From Zwartia panacis (GTDB lineage: Bacteria > Pseudomonadota > Gammaproteobacteria > Burkholderiales > Burkholderiaceae_B): a stretch of 64,000 bases of DNA. Position 1 is the first letter of the stretch; each line of letters starts with the position of its first letter. Location: NCBI RefSeq assembly GCF_030410395.1, contig NZ_JAUHHF010000009.1, positions 58,728-122,727 on the forward strand. Direction: 5' to 3'. Position numbers and translations under genes: made by a program. A model generated the notes under the pieces. That model did no database searches. It was not told the origin of the DNA and saw nothing but the letters and a program-made list of their open reading frames with translations. Below are positions 44,753-53,268 of this stretch, piece by piece.

Positions 44753-44868
44753 AGAGGACTCCATTCATAAATTATTTCAATATGATCAATGAATGTATCC
44801 ATCCATTGATTTGCACTTCAGTTGATAACGAGGCACTTCAGGCTTAAGACTGAACCATGGATGTTAAG

Positions 44869-44886
44869 TTGTCATGACAATGTGAA
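44869..44886. promoter_or_regulatory. Upstream PHO-box-like site containing a 12-bp palindrome
   Basis: TTGTCATGACAATGTGAA has two 7-bp half-sites with a 4-bp gap, matching about 12 of 18 positions of the PhoB consensus. Its first 12 bases, TTGTCATGACAA, are a perfect palindrome, so it could serve agt and the divergent DUF962 gene. Confidence 0.5.
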
Positions 44887-44897
44887 TAAAACTAATA

Positions 44898-44915
44898 CTG
44901 TCATCAAACGGTTAT
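44898..44915 (+). promoter_or_regulatory. PHO box for the agt-plcP-phn operon
   Basis: CTGTCATCAAACGGTTAT matches 14 of 18 consensus positions by my count, in the plus orientation. A possible -10 (TATTAG, 44923-44928) follows eight bases later, which would place transcription start near 44935 and rules against a GTG at 44930 as the agt start. Confidence 0.7.
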
Positions 44916-44959
44916 AGAGTCCTATTAGAGTGAAGATCACTCAACTTGGATACCTAGCC

Positions 44960-46192
44960 ATGTCAGTGAACAATCAGCCAAACGAATCAGTTCGCTCGCA
45001 CTCAGTTTCACCGCTTCATATTGAAGTTGTCACCGAAACCTATCCACCAGAGATAAATGGCGTTGCCCACACCATCTCAATGCTAGTGAAAGGATTGAGA
45101 AAATCCAAACATCATGTCGAGGTTGTCAGACCCAGACAGGTGACAGATCAAATCATCTCTCAACACAAACAAAATCAATCAGATTTCTTGGTCAAGTCCC
45201 TGCCCATCCCTCTATACCGCGAATTGCGCATGGGAATGCCAGCACAGCGAAGATTGACCAACCGGTGGGAACAGAGACGACCAGATGTTGTTCATATCGC
45301 GACAGAAGGTCCACTTGGCTGGTCTGCATTAAAAGCGGCCTCTGGGCTAGGCATCCCTGTCACCTCCGATTTCAGGACTAACTTTCATGCATATAGCTCC
45401 TTGTACAAACTTGGGTTTCTAGAGCCCGTGATCATGGGATATATGAAGTATTTCCATAATGCAACCAACTGCACGATGGTGCCAACGGAAAAACTCAAGA
45501 CTGAACTCCAGGATTCGGGACTGTTAAACCTCAAAGTCATTCCAAGGGGAGTCGATACGCATCAATTTTCAGATGCGTTGCGATCCACTCAATTACGAGA
45601 ATCATGGGGTGCTCTTCCAACCGATATTGTTCTTCTTTCCGTAGGTCGACTCGCGGTAGAGAAAAATCTAGAGCTGATGATCAGCAGCTTTGAACAAGCA
45701 AGAAATATCGATTCAAGTGTCAAGCTTATCGTCGTTGGAGATGGTCCAATGAGAGAGTCTCTGCAAAAAAAATGTCCTGAAGCCATTTTTGTAGGGAAAA
45801 AAAGCGGTCAAGAACTTGCTGAACACTATGCAAGCGCGGATATCTTTGTATTTCCAAGTCTGACTGAAACATTCGGAAATGTCACGATTGAAGCCATGGC
45901 AAGCGGATTGGCTGTTATTGCCTACAAGCACGCGGCTGCAGGTCAACTGATCGAATCAGGAAAAAACGGAATCACCATCGAGCCTGGCAATGAAAGTGCC
46001 TTTATACAGGCCGTCACTTCAACGATTTTGAATCAATCCCTCATCCGCCGATTAGGCTGCTCAGCAATCACCACTGCTAAAGAACACTCATGGGAGGAAA
46101 TCGTTCGAAGAACAGAAAATATCTGGCATGAACTTATAAACGAAAAGAGTAATTCTCTCGCATGTCACGATAAATTCATCATCCCGACATAA
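44960..46192 (+). CDS. agt: Agt-like glycolipid glycosyltransferase (GT4), 410 aa
   Basis: GT-B glycosyltransferase that in phosphate-starved bacteria adds sugar to diacylglycerol to make phosphorus-free glycolipids. N-terminal VVTETYPPEINGVAHTISML and DVVHIATEGPLGWSAL; C-terminal SVGRLAVEKNLELMI and the donor site FPSLTETFGNVTIEAMASG. ATG at 44960 is chosen because it follows the predicted transcription start. plcP comes next, the established Agt partner that supplies diacylglycerol. Downstream of two PHO boxes. Sugar (glucose or glucuronate) cannot be told. Confidence 0.87.
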   Translation: MSVNNQPNESVRSHSVSPLHIEVVTETYPPEINGVAHTISMLVKGLRKSKHHVEVVRPRQVTDQIISQHKQNQSDFLVKSLPIPLYRELRMGMPAQRRLTNRWEQRRPDVVHIATEGPLGWSALKAASGLGIPVTSDFRTNFHAYSSLYKLGFLEPVIMGYMKYFHNATNCTMVPTEKLKTELQDSGLLNLKVIPRGVDTHQFSDALRSTQLRESWGALPTDIVLLSVGRLAVEKNLELMISSFEQARNIDSSVKLIVVGDGPMRESLQKKCPEAIFVGKKSGQELAEHYASADIFVFPSLTETFGNVTIEAMASGLAVIAYKHAAAGQLIESGKNGITIEPGNESAFIQAVTSTILNQSLIRRLGCSAITTAKEHSWEEIVRRTENIWHELINEKSNSLACHDKFIIPT

Positions 46193-46224
46193 AAACGTCA
46201 TGTTGTCTGAGCATACTCAGTTGC

Positions 46225-47034
46225 ATGAATTCAACTGAATTTTCGATTCCAGATCAATGTCACGAGCGATACCGAGCCATATGGATTTCGGACGTTCATT
46301 TGGGAACTCCGGGCTGCAAGGCCGAATATTTAGTTGATTTTCTGAAATTCAATGAATCAGAACATCTTTATCTTGTAGGCGACATTATTGACGGTTGGCA
46401 ACTCAAGAGAGGGTGGTATTGGCGCCAAAGCCATAATGACGTCATTCAAAAAATATTGAGAAAATCCAGGAAAGGTACAAAAGTGATCTATATCGCGGGG
46501 AACCACGACGAAGCACTTCGCCCCTTCGCAGGTATGGCATTTGGAGATATCGCAATTGTCGATGAAGCGACGCACGAGCTTCTCGATGGGAGAAAAATCT
46601 GGATTACACATGGCGACTTGTTTGACGGGATTATCAAGCATGCCAAGTGGCTCGCTTACTTAGGTGACTCGCTTTATAACTTTATTTTAAAAGTCAACAA
46701 CACGTTCAACCATTTGCGCCACAAGTTTGGACTGTCTTATTGGTCTCTGTCCCAGTATCTGAAACATCGCGTCAAAAATGCTGTTTCTTTCATTACGCAA
46801 TTTGAAACTATTCTGACCGAAGAAGCCAAGAGACGTGGTTATGACGGTGTGTTGTGTGGGCATATCCATCGTCCTGAAATTCGTCAAATCAATGGCGTTT
46901 TGTATTGCAACGATGGGGATTGGGTAGAAAGTCTTTCGGCCATTGTCGAAACCCACACTGGCGAATTGAAAATCGTTCATTGGCCCTACAGGTCGAGTAT
47001 TAACAAAAGTGTCGAAGAGGAACTCATTGTATGA
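46225..47034 (+). CDS. plcP: PlcP-like metallophosphoesterase, phospholipase C type, 269 aa
   Basis: Calcineurin-like phosphoesterase that in lipid remodelling cleaves phospholipids to diacylglycerol and a phosphorylated head. Di-metal motifs: ISDVHLG (residues 20-26), VGDIIDGWQ, GNHDEALR, THGDLFDG and CGHIHRPE. It is related to LpxH but lies directly after agt, and LpxH is normally with unrelated genes. Its TGA overlaps the phnC ATG (ATGA), tying phospholipid turnover to phosphonate uptake in one operon. Confidence 0.88.
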   Translation: MNSTEFSIPDQCHERYRAIWISDVHLGTPGCKAEYLVDFLKFNESEHLYLVGDIIDGWQLKRGWYWRQSHNDVIQKILRKSRKGTKVIYIAGNHDEALRPFAGMAFGDIAIVDEATHELLDGRKIWITHGDLFDGIIKHAKWLAYLGDSLYNFILKVNNTFNHLRHKFGLSYWSLSQYLKHRVKNAVSFITQFETILTEEAKRRGYDGVLCGHIHRPEIRQINGVLYCNDGDWVESLSAIVETHTGELKIVHWPYRSSINKSVEEELIV

Positions 47035-47885
47035 GCGCACCTTTATTAGAAATCAAGAATATTTCAAAAACATTCAATAACCATAGTTTTGGTCGCTCAA
47101 AATATCTTGCAGTGGATGACGTAAGTTTTTCGATTGCAAAAGGAGAATCTGTTGCTCTTCTCGGCGCTTCCGGATCTGGCAAATCCACACTCATTCGAAT
47201 GCTTTGCGGCTTGGAGAAAATTGATCCTGGAAGCGGTTCAATTAGCGTGAATGATCGACACCTCTATGAGGATAATAAATTCTCCCCGCAGATCCGTGAA
47301 ATTCGTAAAACAATAGGCGTTGTATTTCAACAATTCAATTTAGTTGGCCAACTCGACGTCATCACAAACGTACTCATAGGTTGCGTGGCCAATAAATCAT
47401 TAACGGATGTGTTGCTTAGACGGTTTACCGAAGCTGAAAGAGTTGCAGCGATTGAATGCCTCGACAAGGTTGGTCTGGGCCCTCAAGCCTATCAGCGTGC
47501 CTCGACATTATCGGGAGGCCAGCAACAACGGGTTGCCGTGGCTCGCGCACTACTGCGCGGATCAACATTATTGCTCGCGGACGAGCCAGTCGCATCGCTA
47601 GATCCCTCCTCTGCGAAAAAAGTCATGGATGTCCTTTTTGGACTCACGCAGGATCTTGGTATGACGCTACTTGTCAGTTTGCATCAGATTTCAATCGCTC
47701 AAACATATTGTCACCGCGCTTTGGGAATGCGCAAAGGACGAATGATTTATGACGGCCCCGTAGCAGACCTCACAGCGCACCGATTACAGGATTTATATGG
47801 ATCGGATGCGCAAGAGATTGTCACTGACTCATATTTAATCAACCCATCAATGTCAGAGAAGTACCCAACATTACTCAGCGCCTAA
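47031..47885 (+). CDS. phnC: Phosphonate ABC transporter ATP-binding protein PhnC, 284 aa
   Basis: ATPase of the phosphonate importer. Walker A is GASGSGKST (about residues 44-52), ABC signature LSGGQQQR, Walker B LLLADEPVASLD, with a Q-loop VFQQFNLVGQ. LVSLHQISIA carries the H-loop. Start overlaps the plcP stop. Length fits PhnC with a short extension at the C-terminus. Confidence 0.93.
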   Translation: MSAPLLEIKNISKTFNNHSFGRSKYLAVDDVSFSIAKGESVALLGASGSGKSTLIRMLCGLEKIDPGSGSISVNDRHLYEDNKFSPQIREIRKTIGVVFQQFNLVGQLDVITNVLIGCVANKSLTDVLLRRFTEAERVAAIECLDKVGLGPQAYQRASTLSGGQQQRVAVARALLRGSTLLLADEPVASLDPSSAKKVMDVLFGLTQDLGMTLLVSLHQISIAQTYCHRALGMRKGRMIYDGPVADLTAHRLQDLYGSDAQEIVTDSYLINPSMSEKYPTLLSA

Positions 47886-47898
47886 TCTGGAGTTTTTT

Positions 47899-48846
47899 AT
47901 GAAAATTCGTCATCTCATCGCTTCCGCCTGCTTGGCAATATCCAGCACGATCGTGCTCGCACAAGAAATCTCATTTGGAATCATCGCGACAGACTCAGCT
48001 TCTGCTCAGCGCGAGAAATGGGAACCATTTTTTAAGGATATGGAAAAGAAAACGGGCTTGAAGGTTAAATCATTCTATGCAACTGACTACGCAGGCGTCA
48101 TCGAAGCCATGCGCTTTAACAAAGTTCAGGTTGCATGGTACGGAAACAAAGCTGCCATGGAAGCAGTTGATCGAGCCAATGGTGAAATCTTTGCCCAATT
48201 GATGTACGCCGACGGTAGCTATGGTTATGAGGCCTTATTGATTACGCATAAGGACTCGCCTTACAAAACGCTGGACGACGTATTTAAGAATTCAAAAAAT
48301 GTGAATTTTGGTATTGGCGACCCAAATTCAACATCAGGATTTCTAGTTCCTACGTATTACGTTTTTTCTGAACGAAAAGTCGATCCCCGGGCGATCTTCA
48401 AATCTGTCCGAAACGGCAGTCACGGTGCAAATATTCAGGCGGTCCTGGCCAAGCAACTTGACGTTGCGACCAACAACACCGAAGACATGGGTCGATTAAA
48501 GGCGACGAAACCCGAACTGTTCGAACAACTCAGAGTCATCTGGACCAGTCCACTCATACCGAGTGACCCCTTTGTCTGGCGTAAAGATTTGGATCCCGCC
48601 ATCAAGGAAAAATTACGCACGTTTGTATTGGGATATGCTCAATCAGATGCTCAAGAGAAAGAAATCCTGAAAAATATCTATAACTATGGCGGCTTCAGAG
48701 CATCAAACAACGACCAGCTCAAACCCATCCGTCAACTCGAACTCTTCAAAGACCGACAAAAGGTGTTGTCCTCTGCTGGCATGAATCAGGCTGAAAAAGA
48801 CGCAAAGGTTAAAGAGATCGATCAAGCTCTCGCTAAACTCCAATGA
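47899..48846 (+). CDS. phnD: Phosphonate-binding periplasmic protein PhnD, 315 aa
   Basis: Solute receptor of the phosphonate ABC system. Signal peptide ending VLAQ; the body has [31 protein letters not shown] and [19 protein letters not shown], the phosphonate-binding Ser-Thr-Ser loop. GGAG lies six bases before the ATG. High affinity to 2-aminoethylphosphonate is typical for the family. Confidence 0.94.
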   Translation: MKIRHLIASACLAISSTIVLAQEISFGIIATDSASAQREKWEPFFKDMEKKTGLKVKSFYATDYAGVIEAMRFNKVQVAWYGNKAAMEAVDRANGEIFAQLMYADGSYGYEALLITHKDSPYKTLDDVFKNSKNVNFGIGDPNSTSGFLVPTYYVFSERKVDPRAIFKSVRNGSHGANIQAVLAKQLDVATNNTEDMGRLKATKPELFEQLRVIWTSPLIPSDPFVWRKDLDPAIKEKLRTFVLGYAQSDAQEKEILKNIYNYGGFRASNNDQLKPIRQLELFKDRQKVLSSAGMNQAEKDAKVKEIDQALAKLQ

Positions 48847-49658
48847 CAGCAGAATACGCTCATCAGACTCCACTTGAGCGTGTCAAAGCACGCGCAAGTG
48901 CGGGACGACCCGGCCTGGGTTATTACCTAGGCTGGTTTTTCGCGTTCCTGATGCTGGCTTGGGCTTGGCAAGGTGCCGAAATCCGACCTGTTGATTTGAT
49001 TCGGGATTCCGGAAATATCGTCACACTTGCCAAGGATTTTTTCCCACCTAATTTTCTGGACTGGCGTATCTACCTAAAGGAGATGATTGTCACCGTCCAT
49101 ATCGCCTTTTGGGGAACTCTATTAGCCGTATTAGTTTCAATACCACTGGGATTGCTTTGCGCTTCCAATATTGTTCGGTCGTGGGTATATCAACCTTTAC
49201 GTCGTGTCATGGACGCGTTGCGTGCCGTCAACGAGATGGTATTCGCATTACTTTTCATCGTCGCAGTCGGCCTTGGCCCTTTTGCAGGCGTACTCGCATT
49301 GTTTGTACACACAACCGGAACGCTCAGCAAATTATTTTCCGAAGCTGTTGAAGCGATAGATCCCAGGCCCGTAGAGGGAATCCGCGCGGCTGGTGGTTCA
49401 AAACTCGCAGAAATTGTTTTTGGCGTTCTTCCACAAGTTTTGCCAATGTGGATTTCTTTCTGCCTCTACCGATTTGAGTCTAACGTCCGTTCTGCCTCTG
49501 TTGTGGGTATGGTCGGCGCAGGTGGAATTGGCGTGATTTTGTATGAAGTGATACGCGGCTTTCAATATGCAGAAACATGTGCTGTTCTGATCATATTAGT
49601 TGGAACCGTCACTCTCATTGATGTCATTTCAGCCTATCTGAGGAGTCGTGTGACATGA
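48843..49658 (+). CDS. phnE: Phosphonate ABC transporter permease PhnE, 271 aa
   Basis: Inner-membrane permease with six hydrophobic segments. The ABC-permease EAA loop is [20 protein letters not shown] (about residues 178-197), and [17 protein letters not shown] follows. Its ATG overlaps the phnD stop, and its own stop overlaps the next gene, each as ATGA. A single permease gene suggests a homodimer. Confidence 0.93.
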   Translation: MTAEYAHQTPLERVKARASAGRPGLGYYLGWFFAFLMLAWAWQGAEIRPVDLIRDSGNIVTLAKDFFPPNFLDWRIYLKEMIVTVHIAFWGTLLAVLVSIPLGLLCASNIVRSWVYQPLRRVMDALRAVNEMVFALLFIVAVGLGPFAGVLALFVHTTGTLSKLFSEAVEAIDPRPVEGIRAAGGSKLAEIVFGVLPQVLPMWISFCLYRFESNVRSASVVGMVGAGGIGVILYEVIRGFQYAETCAVLIILVGTVTLIDVISAYLRSRVT

Positions 49659-50737
49659 ACGAATTAAAACCAGAAATCTTGTTCAGTATCGGAGCACGCA
49701 ACAGCTTGCCGAATCTAACTGGGGATAGACCTGTTGTCATCCTGCTACATGCCCACGCAAGCAGGTCCCTAATAGCAGAAATACGTCTCATGTTTGGCTC
49801 GCGTCTAAAAGAAATTTTATATTGTCCTGATGGGCTCATGACGATTGATCTCACCGATCGGATGCGAGATCAATTTTGGACACGTCACTCCGGGAGGGAT
49901 CTTCCCACTCTGATCGCCATCGGAGGCGGAAGCACGCTGGACTTAGCGAAAGCCATGCGCATTGCATTGCCCCCTCATGCGTCTATCCTGAGTGTTTTGG
50001 ATCGCGCCAATCACATAGAGGACTTTGTCGCCTGCCCTCTCCTGCTGCTGCCAACCACTGCAGGAACTGGCAGCGAAGTCTCTTCCACAGCAACGCTTTG
50101 GAATCTGCAAAATGGCTCTAAGCACTCTTTTTTTGGTAGCGCTGCAACTGCAGACTGGGCCGTAATCGACCCTGAACTTTGTTTGACTGCTCCCTGGGTT
50201 GTCACGCGCGACAGCGGGGTAGACGCCCTTGCGCACGCTCTTGAGTCAATCTGGAATCGAAAGCGCGTGCCAAAAGCGTTCGCATTCGCGATGTCCGCGG
50301 CTCAACAAATTACCCGTGCCTTGCCAGGCCTTGTTGATCATCCTCACGACATCACGCTGAGATCCGACATGAGTCAAGCTGCTCTTTGGGCGGGCCAGGC
50401 AATGGCTTTAACCGAGACTGCTCTTGTCCATGCCCTCTCCTATGAGGATACGCTTGTACAGGGCATTTCTCATGGTGAAGCTTGTGCCAAATGGCTTCCC
50501 CGGGTCTACAAACTCGCTCGCGAATCGTCTGAAGAACTTGGCATTTATTTACGCGCAGCAATGGAGCCTATCATCAATGATGAATGGGAACTTCAAGAAT
50601 GGCTTATTCAACTCGGTTATCAGCCTGTTTTACTGAATGATAAGAGTCCAAGCATTGATGCTCGGATTCAGGCAGCTTTAAATTCAACGCGTGGCAAGAA
50701 TTTTGTGACTGCGGAGCGCCTCTATGCATTCCACTAA
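49655..50737 (+). CDS. Phosphonate-cluster iron-containing alcohol dehydrogenase, 360 aa
   Basis: Group III metal-dependent dehydrogenase. NAD-site [12 protein letters not shown] (about residues 88-99), [18 protein letters not shown], and metal His/Asp in [11 protein letters not shown] and [13 protein letters not shown]. It resembles the Fe-ADH subfamily repeatedly found in phosphonate operons. It might interconvert phosphonoacetaldehyde and hydroxyethylphosphonate, or handle the released aldehyde; not established here. Overlaps phnE by 4 bp and the next gene by 14 bp. Confidence 0.83.
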   Translation: MNELKPEILFSIGARNSLPNLTGDRPVVILLHAHASRSLIAEIRLMFGSRLKEILYCPDGLMTIDLTDRMRDQFWTRHSGRDLPTLIAIGGGSTLDLAKAMRIALPPHASILSVLDRANHIEDFVACPLLLLPTTAGTGSEVSSTATLWNLQNGSKHSFFGSAATADWAVIDPELCLTAPWVVTRDSGVDALAHALESIWNRKRVPKAFAFAMSAAQQITRALPGLVDHPHDITLRSDMSQAALWAGQAMALTETALVHALSYEDTLVQGISHGEACAKWLPRVYKLARESSEELGIYLRAAMEPIINDEWELQEWLIQLGYQPVLLNDKSPSIDARIQAALNSTRGKNFVTAERLYAFH

Positions 50738-51854
50738 ATACGATGTGGTCGTAGCGGGAGCAGGCATTGTCGGTTTAGCTCACGCTTGGATGGCTAGCAG
50801 AAAAGGCTTGCGAGTCGCGGTCTTAGAAAAAAATCATCGATGCATCGGTGCCTCTGTCAGAAACTTTGGATTTATCACCGTCACCGGGCAACGCGCAGGC
50901 GATACGTGGCGACGCGCGATGCGTTCAAGACAGCTATGGGCTGAGGTCGCGCCTAAAGCCGGCATTCCGATTTGCCACCAGGGTCTGATCGTTGTCGGTC
51001 AGCGTTTCGAGGCTCTTGAAATCTTGGAATCTTTTCAGCAAACTGAAATGGGACAGGACTGTAGCTTGTTGAGCGCAGAAACTATGTGTCAACGTTTTCC
51101 GGAAATCAGGAGCGAGCATGCTCTTGGCGGTCTTTACAGTCCGCAGGAGTTACGCGTCGAGTCCAAAGATGCTATCGGTCAGCTTGCCATGTGGCTCAGT
51201 CAAGAAATGGGTGTTGACTTTTTTTTCGGTCATGAACTTCTGGAAATTAATCTTCCCCAGTTACGAACAGCTAGCAATATTTTTCATACTGAAAAACTGA
51301 TTTTGTGCCCCGGTACTGAACTGAGCGGTATTGCCGAGCCCTATCTAGCACCTCACCGTCTGACTCACACCCAGCTCCAGATGCTAAGGATCCAACCATC
51401 ACGCCCTCTCCCGCTCCACGCTGCCGTCATGTCAGATTTGAGTCTAGTACGCTATGCGGGATACACCGGGTTAAATTGTCATCAAGCTCTTTTAGATCGA
51501 CTCTTGCTCGAGGAAAAACCCAGCCTTGACGCTGGCATACACCTGATTGCTGTACAAAGCGAGGATGGTAGCTTAGTTGTAGGCGACTCCCACCACCCCG
51601 TTTCGGATGTTGAGCCATTTGCTCAAGAATCTGTCGACATGCTTATCCTCGACCAACTCCAACGCACCATTCTTCTGGATGAATATCGCGTCACGCATCG
51701 TTGGACCGGAAAATATCCAGTCGACCAGACAGACAATGATGCGCTGATCATTTCACCTAATAATGATATTCGCGTGGTAAGCGTGATCAGCGGAACTGGG
51801 GCAAGCACAGCCTTTGGGATTGCCGAAGAAGTTATCGATCAATGGGGAATATGA
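50724..51854 (+). CDS. FAD-dependent amine oxidase-like enzyme of phosphonate clusters, 376 aa
   Basis: DAO-type flavoenzyme with VVVAGAGIVGLAHAWMAS at the N-terminus and RNFGFITVTGQ soon after. The C-terminal region has SVISGTGASTAFGIAEEV, a second flavin contact. It resembles FAD oxidoreductases found next to phnX that are reported to oxidise 2-aminoethylphosphonate or its N-methyl form to phosphonoacetaldehyde (from memory). It could replace the transaminase PhnW, which is missing. GGAG lies seven bases before the ATG. Confidence 0.83.
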   Translation: MHSTKYDVVVAGAGIVGLAHAWMASRKGLRVAVLEKNHRCIGASVRNFGFITVTGQRAGDTWRRAMRSRQLWAEVAPKAGIPICHQGLIVVGQRFEALEILESFQQTEMGQDCSLLSAETMCQRFPEIRSEHALGGLYSPQELRVESKDAIGQLAMWLSQEMGVDFFFGHELLEINLPQLRTASNIFHTEKLILCPGTELSGIAEPYLAPHRLTHTQLQMLRIQPSRPLPLHAAVMSDLSLVRYAGYTGLNCHQALLDRLLLEEKPSLDAGIHLIAVQSEDGSLVVGDSHHPVSDVEPFAQESVDMLILDQLQRTILLDEYRVTHRWTGKYPVDQTDNDALIISPNNDIRVVSVISGTGASTAFGIAEEVIDQWGI

Positions 51855-51855
51855 A

Positions 51856-52689
51856 TTGACTAATCACGTTTATAAAAATCCAAGTATTAGCGCGGTTGTA
51901 TTCGACTGGGCGGGTACGATTATCGATTTTGGCAGTCATGCGCCTATGCAAGCTTTTGTACGACTGTTTGGAGAATACGGGATCGAGCTCAGCATCGAAG
52001 ACGCCCGAGGTCCGATGGGGTTGCCCAAATGGAAACATATCCATGCACTTGGAAATCTTCCCCACATAAATCAGCAGTGGCAACAAAAATTCAATCGTCC
52101 CTTTACCGATAAAGACACAGACGAGCTCTACGCTATTTTTACCCCGATGAACGCTGCTTCAGTTATGGATCACTCTCAGCTGATTCCTGGATTCTTGTCA
52201 ACGCTTGAAATCTTGAGAACCCAAGGGATTAAGGTCGGAACAACCACTGGCTACAACAGAGAGATCATGAATGTTGTCTTACCACTTGTTAAAGAACAAG
52301 GTTTTACGCCCGACAACCTGGTGTGTGCCGATGATTTGCCAGAATCACGTCCCAGCCCTTTAGGCATGTATCAATGCTTTTTAGATCTTAATGTCTGGCC
52401 AGCGACATCGGTTATCAAAGTTGACGATACCGTGCCTGGTCTGCTTGAGGGATACAACAGTGGTTGCTGGACAGTTGGAGTCATTGCGAGTGGCAACGAA
52501 GTCGGCCTGACGCACGAAGAATGGCACAGTCTAAATGAAGATGAAAAAAATTTGATCCGGACTCAAGTATCCGAGAAACTTTCAAAAGGGAAACCCAATT
52601 TTCTAATTGATACCGTTGCTGATTTACCCAAAATTCTCAAGGAAATCGATACGCTACGGTTAAAGTCACATTACGAGTCAGCCGAATGA
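51856..52689 (+). CDS. phnX: Phosphonoacetaldehyde hydrolase PhnX, TTG start, 277 aa
   Basis: HAD-family enzyme splitting phosphonoacetaldehyde into acetaldehyde and phosphate. Nucleophile Asp17 in VVFDWAGTIIDFG and the Schiff-base Lys58 in PMGLPKWKHI keep the spacing of the Bacillus enzyme (Asp12, Lys53). KVDDTVPGLLEGYNSGCWTVGV is the later HAD motif region, seen in two blocks. The TTG at 51856 has GGGGAA six bases upstream and begins one base after the previous stop; the ATG at 51851 stops at once, and a longer frame from TTG 51814 would overlap the flavoenzyme. Confidence 0.93.
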   Translation: MTNHVYKNPSISAVVFDWAGTIIDFGSHAPMQAFVRLFGEYGIELSIEDARGPMGLPKWKHIHALGNLPHINQQWQQKFNRPFTDKDTDELYAIFTPMNAASVMDHSQLIPGFLSTLEILRTQGIKVGTTTGYNREIMNVVLPLVKEQGFTPDNLVCADDLPESRPSPLGMYQCFLDLNVWPATSVIKVDDTVPGLLEGYNSGCWTVGVIASGNEVGLTHEEWHSLNEDEKNLIRTQVSEKLSKGKPNFLIDTVADLPKILKEIDTLRLKSHYESAE

Positions 52690-53219
52690 AGACAATAGAA
52701 AGGCTCTTTCATGAGTCAGGCCACATTCAATATGCGGGCGAGGCCGTGACCCAACTGGAGCATTCTTTACAGACCGCGATGTTGGCACTAGAGGCTGAGT
52801 CCTCCGTCGAACTTATCACCGCAGCGCTTCTGCATGATATTGGTCATTTATTAAACCTTAGGGGCGACACCCCAAGCATGAGAGGCATAGATGACCAGCA
52901 CCAATATTTTGCGGCTCATTTCCTAAAAGACTTATTCCCCCCTAGTGTCTGCCTACCCATACGCATGCATGTAGACGCCAAAAGAGCGCTTTGCGCATTG
53001 GACAGCATGTATTATGAAAAACTGTCTGAAGACTCCAGGCGCAGTTTGTCACTTCAAGGCGGTGCATTGAATTCGACCCAGCTGAATGATTTCATTGAAA
53101 GCCCATATTCAGATGACGCTTTGAAACTCAGAGCTTGGGACGATCAAGCCAAAATTTCTGGAAAAAAAACGCTATCTCTTCATTATTTTCTCGAAATGGC
53201 GAGAACCATCGCGCGATGA
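52686..53219 (+). CDS. PhnZ-like HD-domain oxygenase of phosphonate degradation, 177 aa
   Basis: Mixed-valent di-iron HD protein. Tyr16 and Glu19 (QYAGEAV), His26, His50-Asp51 and His54 (LLHDIGHLL), His72 and His95 all fall eight residues (the last nine) before the PhnZ residues I recall (Tyr24, Glu27, His34, His58, Asp59, His62, His80, His104). PhnZ cleaves 1-hydroxy-2-aminoethylphosphonate to glycine and phosphate; its usual partner PhnY is not in the window. ATGA overlap with phnX makes it the last gene of the operon. Confidence 0.87.
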   Translation: MKTIERLFHESGHIQYAGEAVTQLEHSLQTAMLALEAESSVELITAALLHDIGHLLNLRGDTPSMRGIDDQHQYFAAHFLKDLFPPSVCLPIRMHVDAKRALCALDSMYYEKLSEDSRRSLSLQGGALNSTQLNDFIESPYSDDALKLRAWDDQAKISGKKTLSLHYFLEMARTIAR

Positions 53220-53222
53220 AAA

Positions 53223-53244
53223 AACGCCCCAAAAGGGGCGTTTG
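53223..53244. terminator. Bidirectional terminator after the phosphonate operon
   Basis: Perfect 9-bp stem AAACGCCCC / GGGGCGTTT with AAAA loop, between the rightward operon and a leftward Bug gene. On the minus strand it runs into six or more T, a strong terminator for the Bug gene; on the plus strand it ends in GTTTGC. Confidence 0.8.
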
Positions 53245-53268
53245 CAATCGCATCATCACCGCTGAAGA

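Noticed and set aside
46225..47034. LpxH (UDP-diacylglucosamine hydrolase) reading of the phosphoesterase
   Set aside because: The fold is shared, but location after agt and before phnC under PHO boxes fits PlcP better.
51814..51855. Upstream TTG start for phnX
   Set aside because: It would overlap the flavoenzyme by 41 bp without a ribosome site; TTG at 51856 has GGGGAA at good distance.
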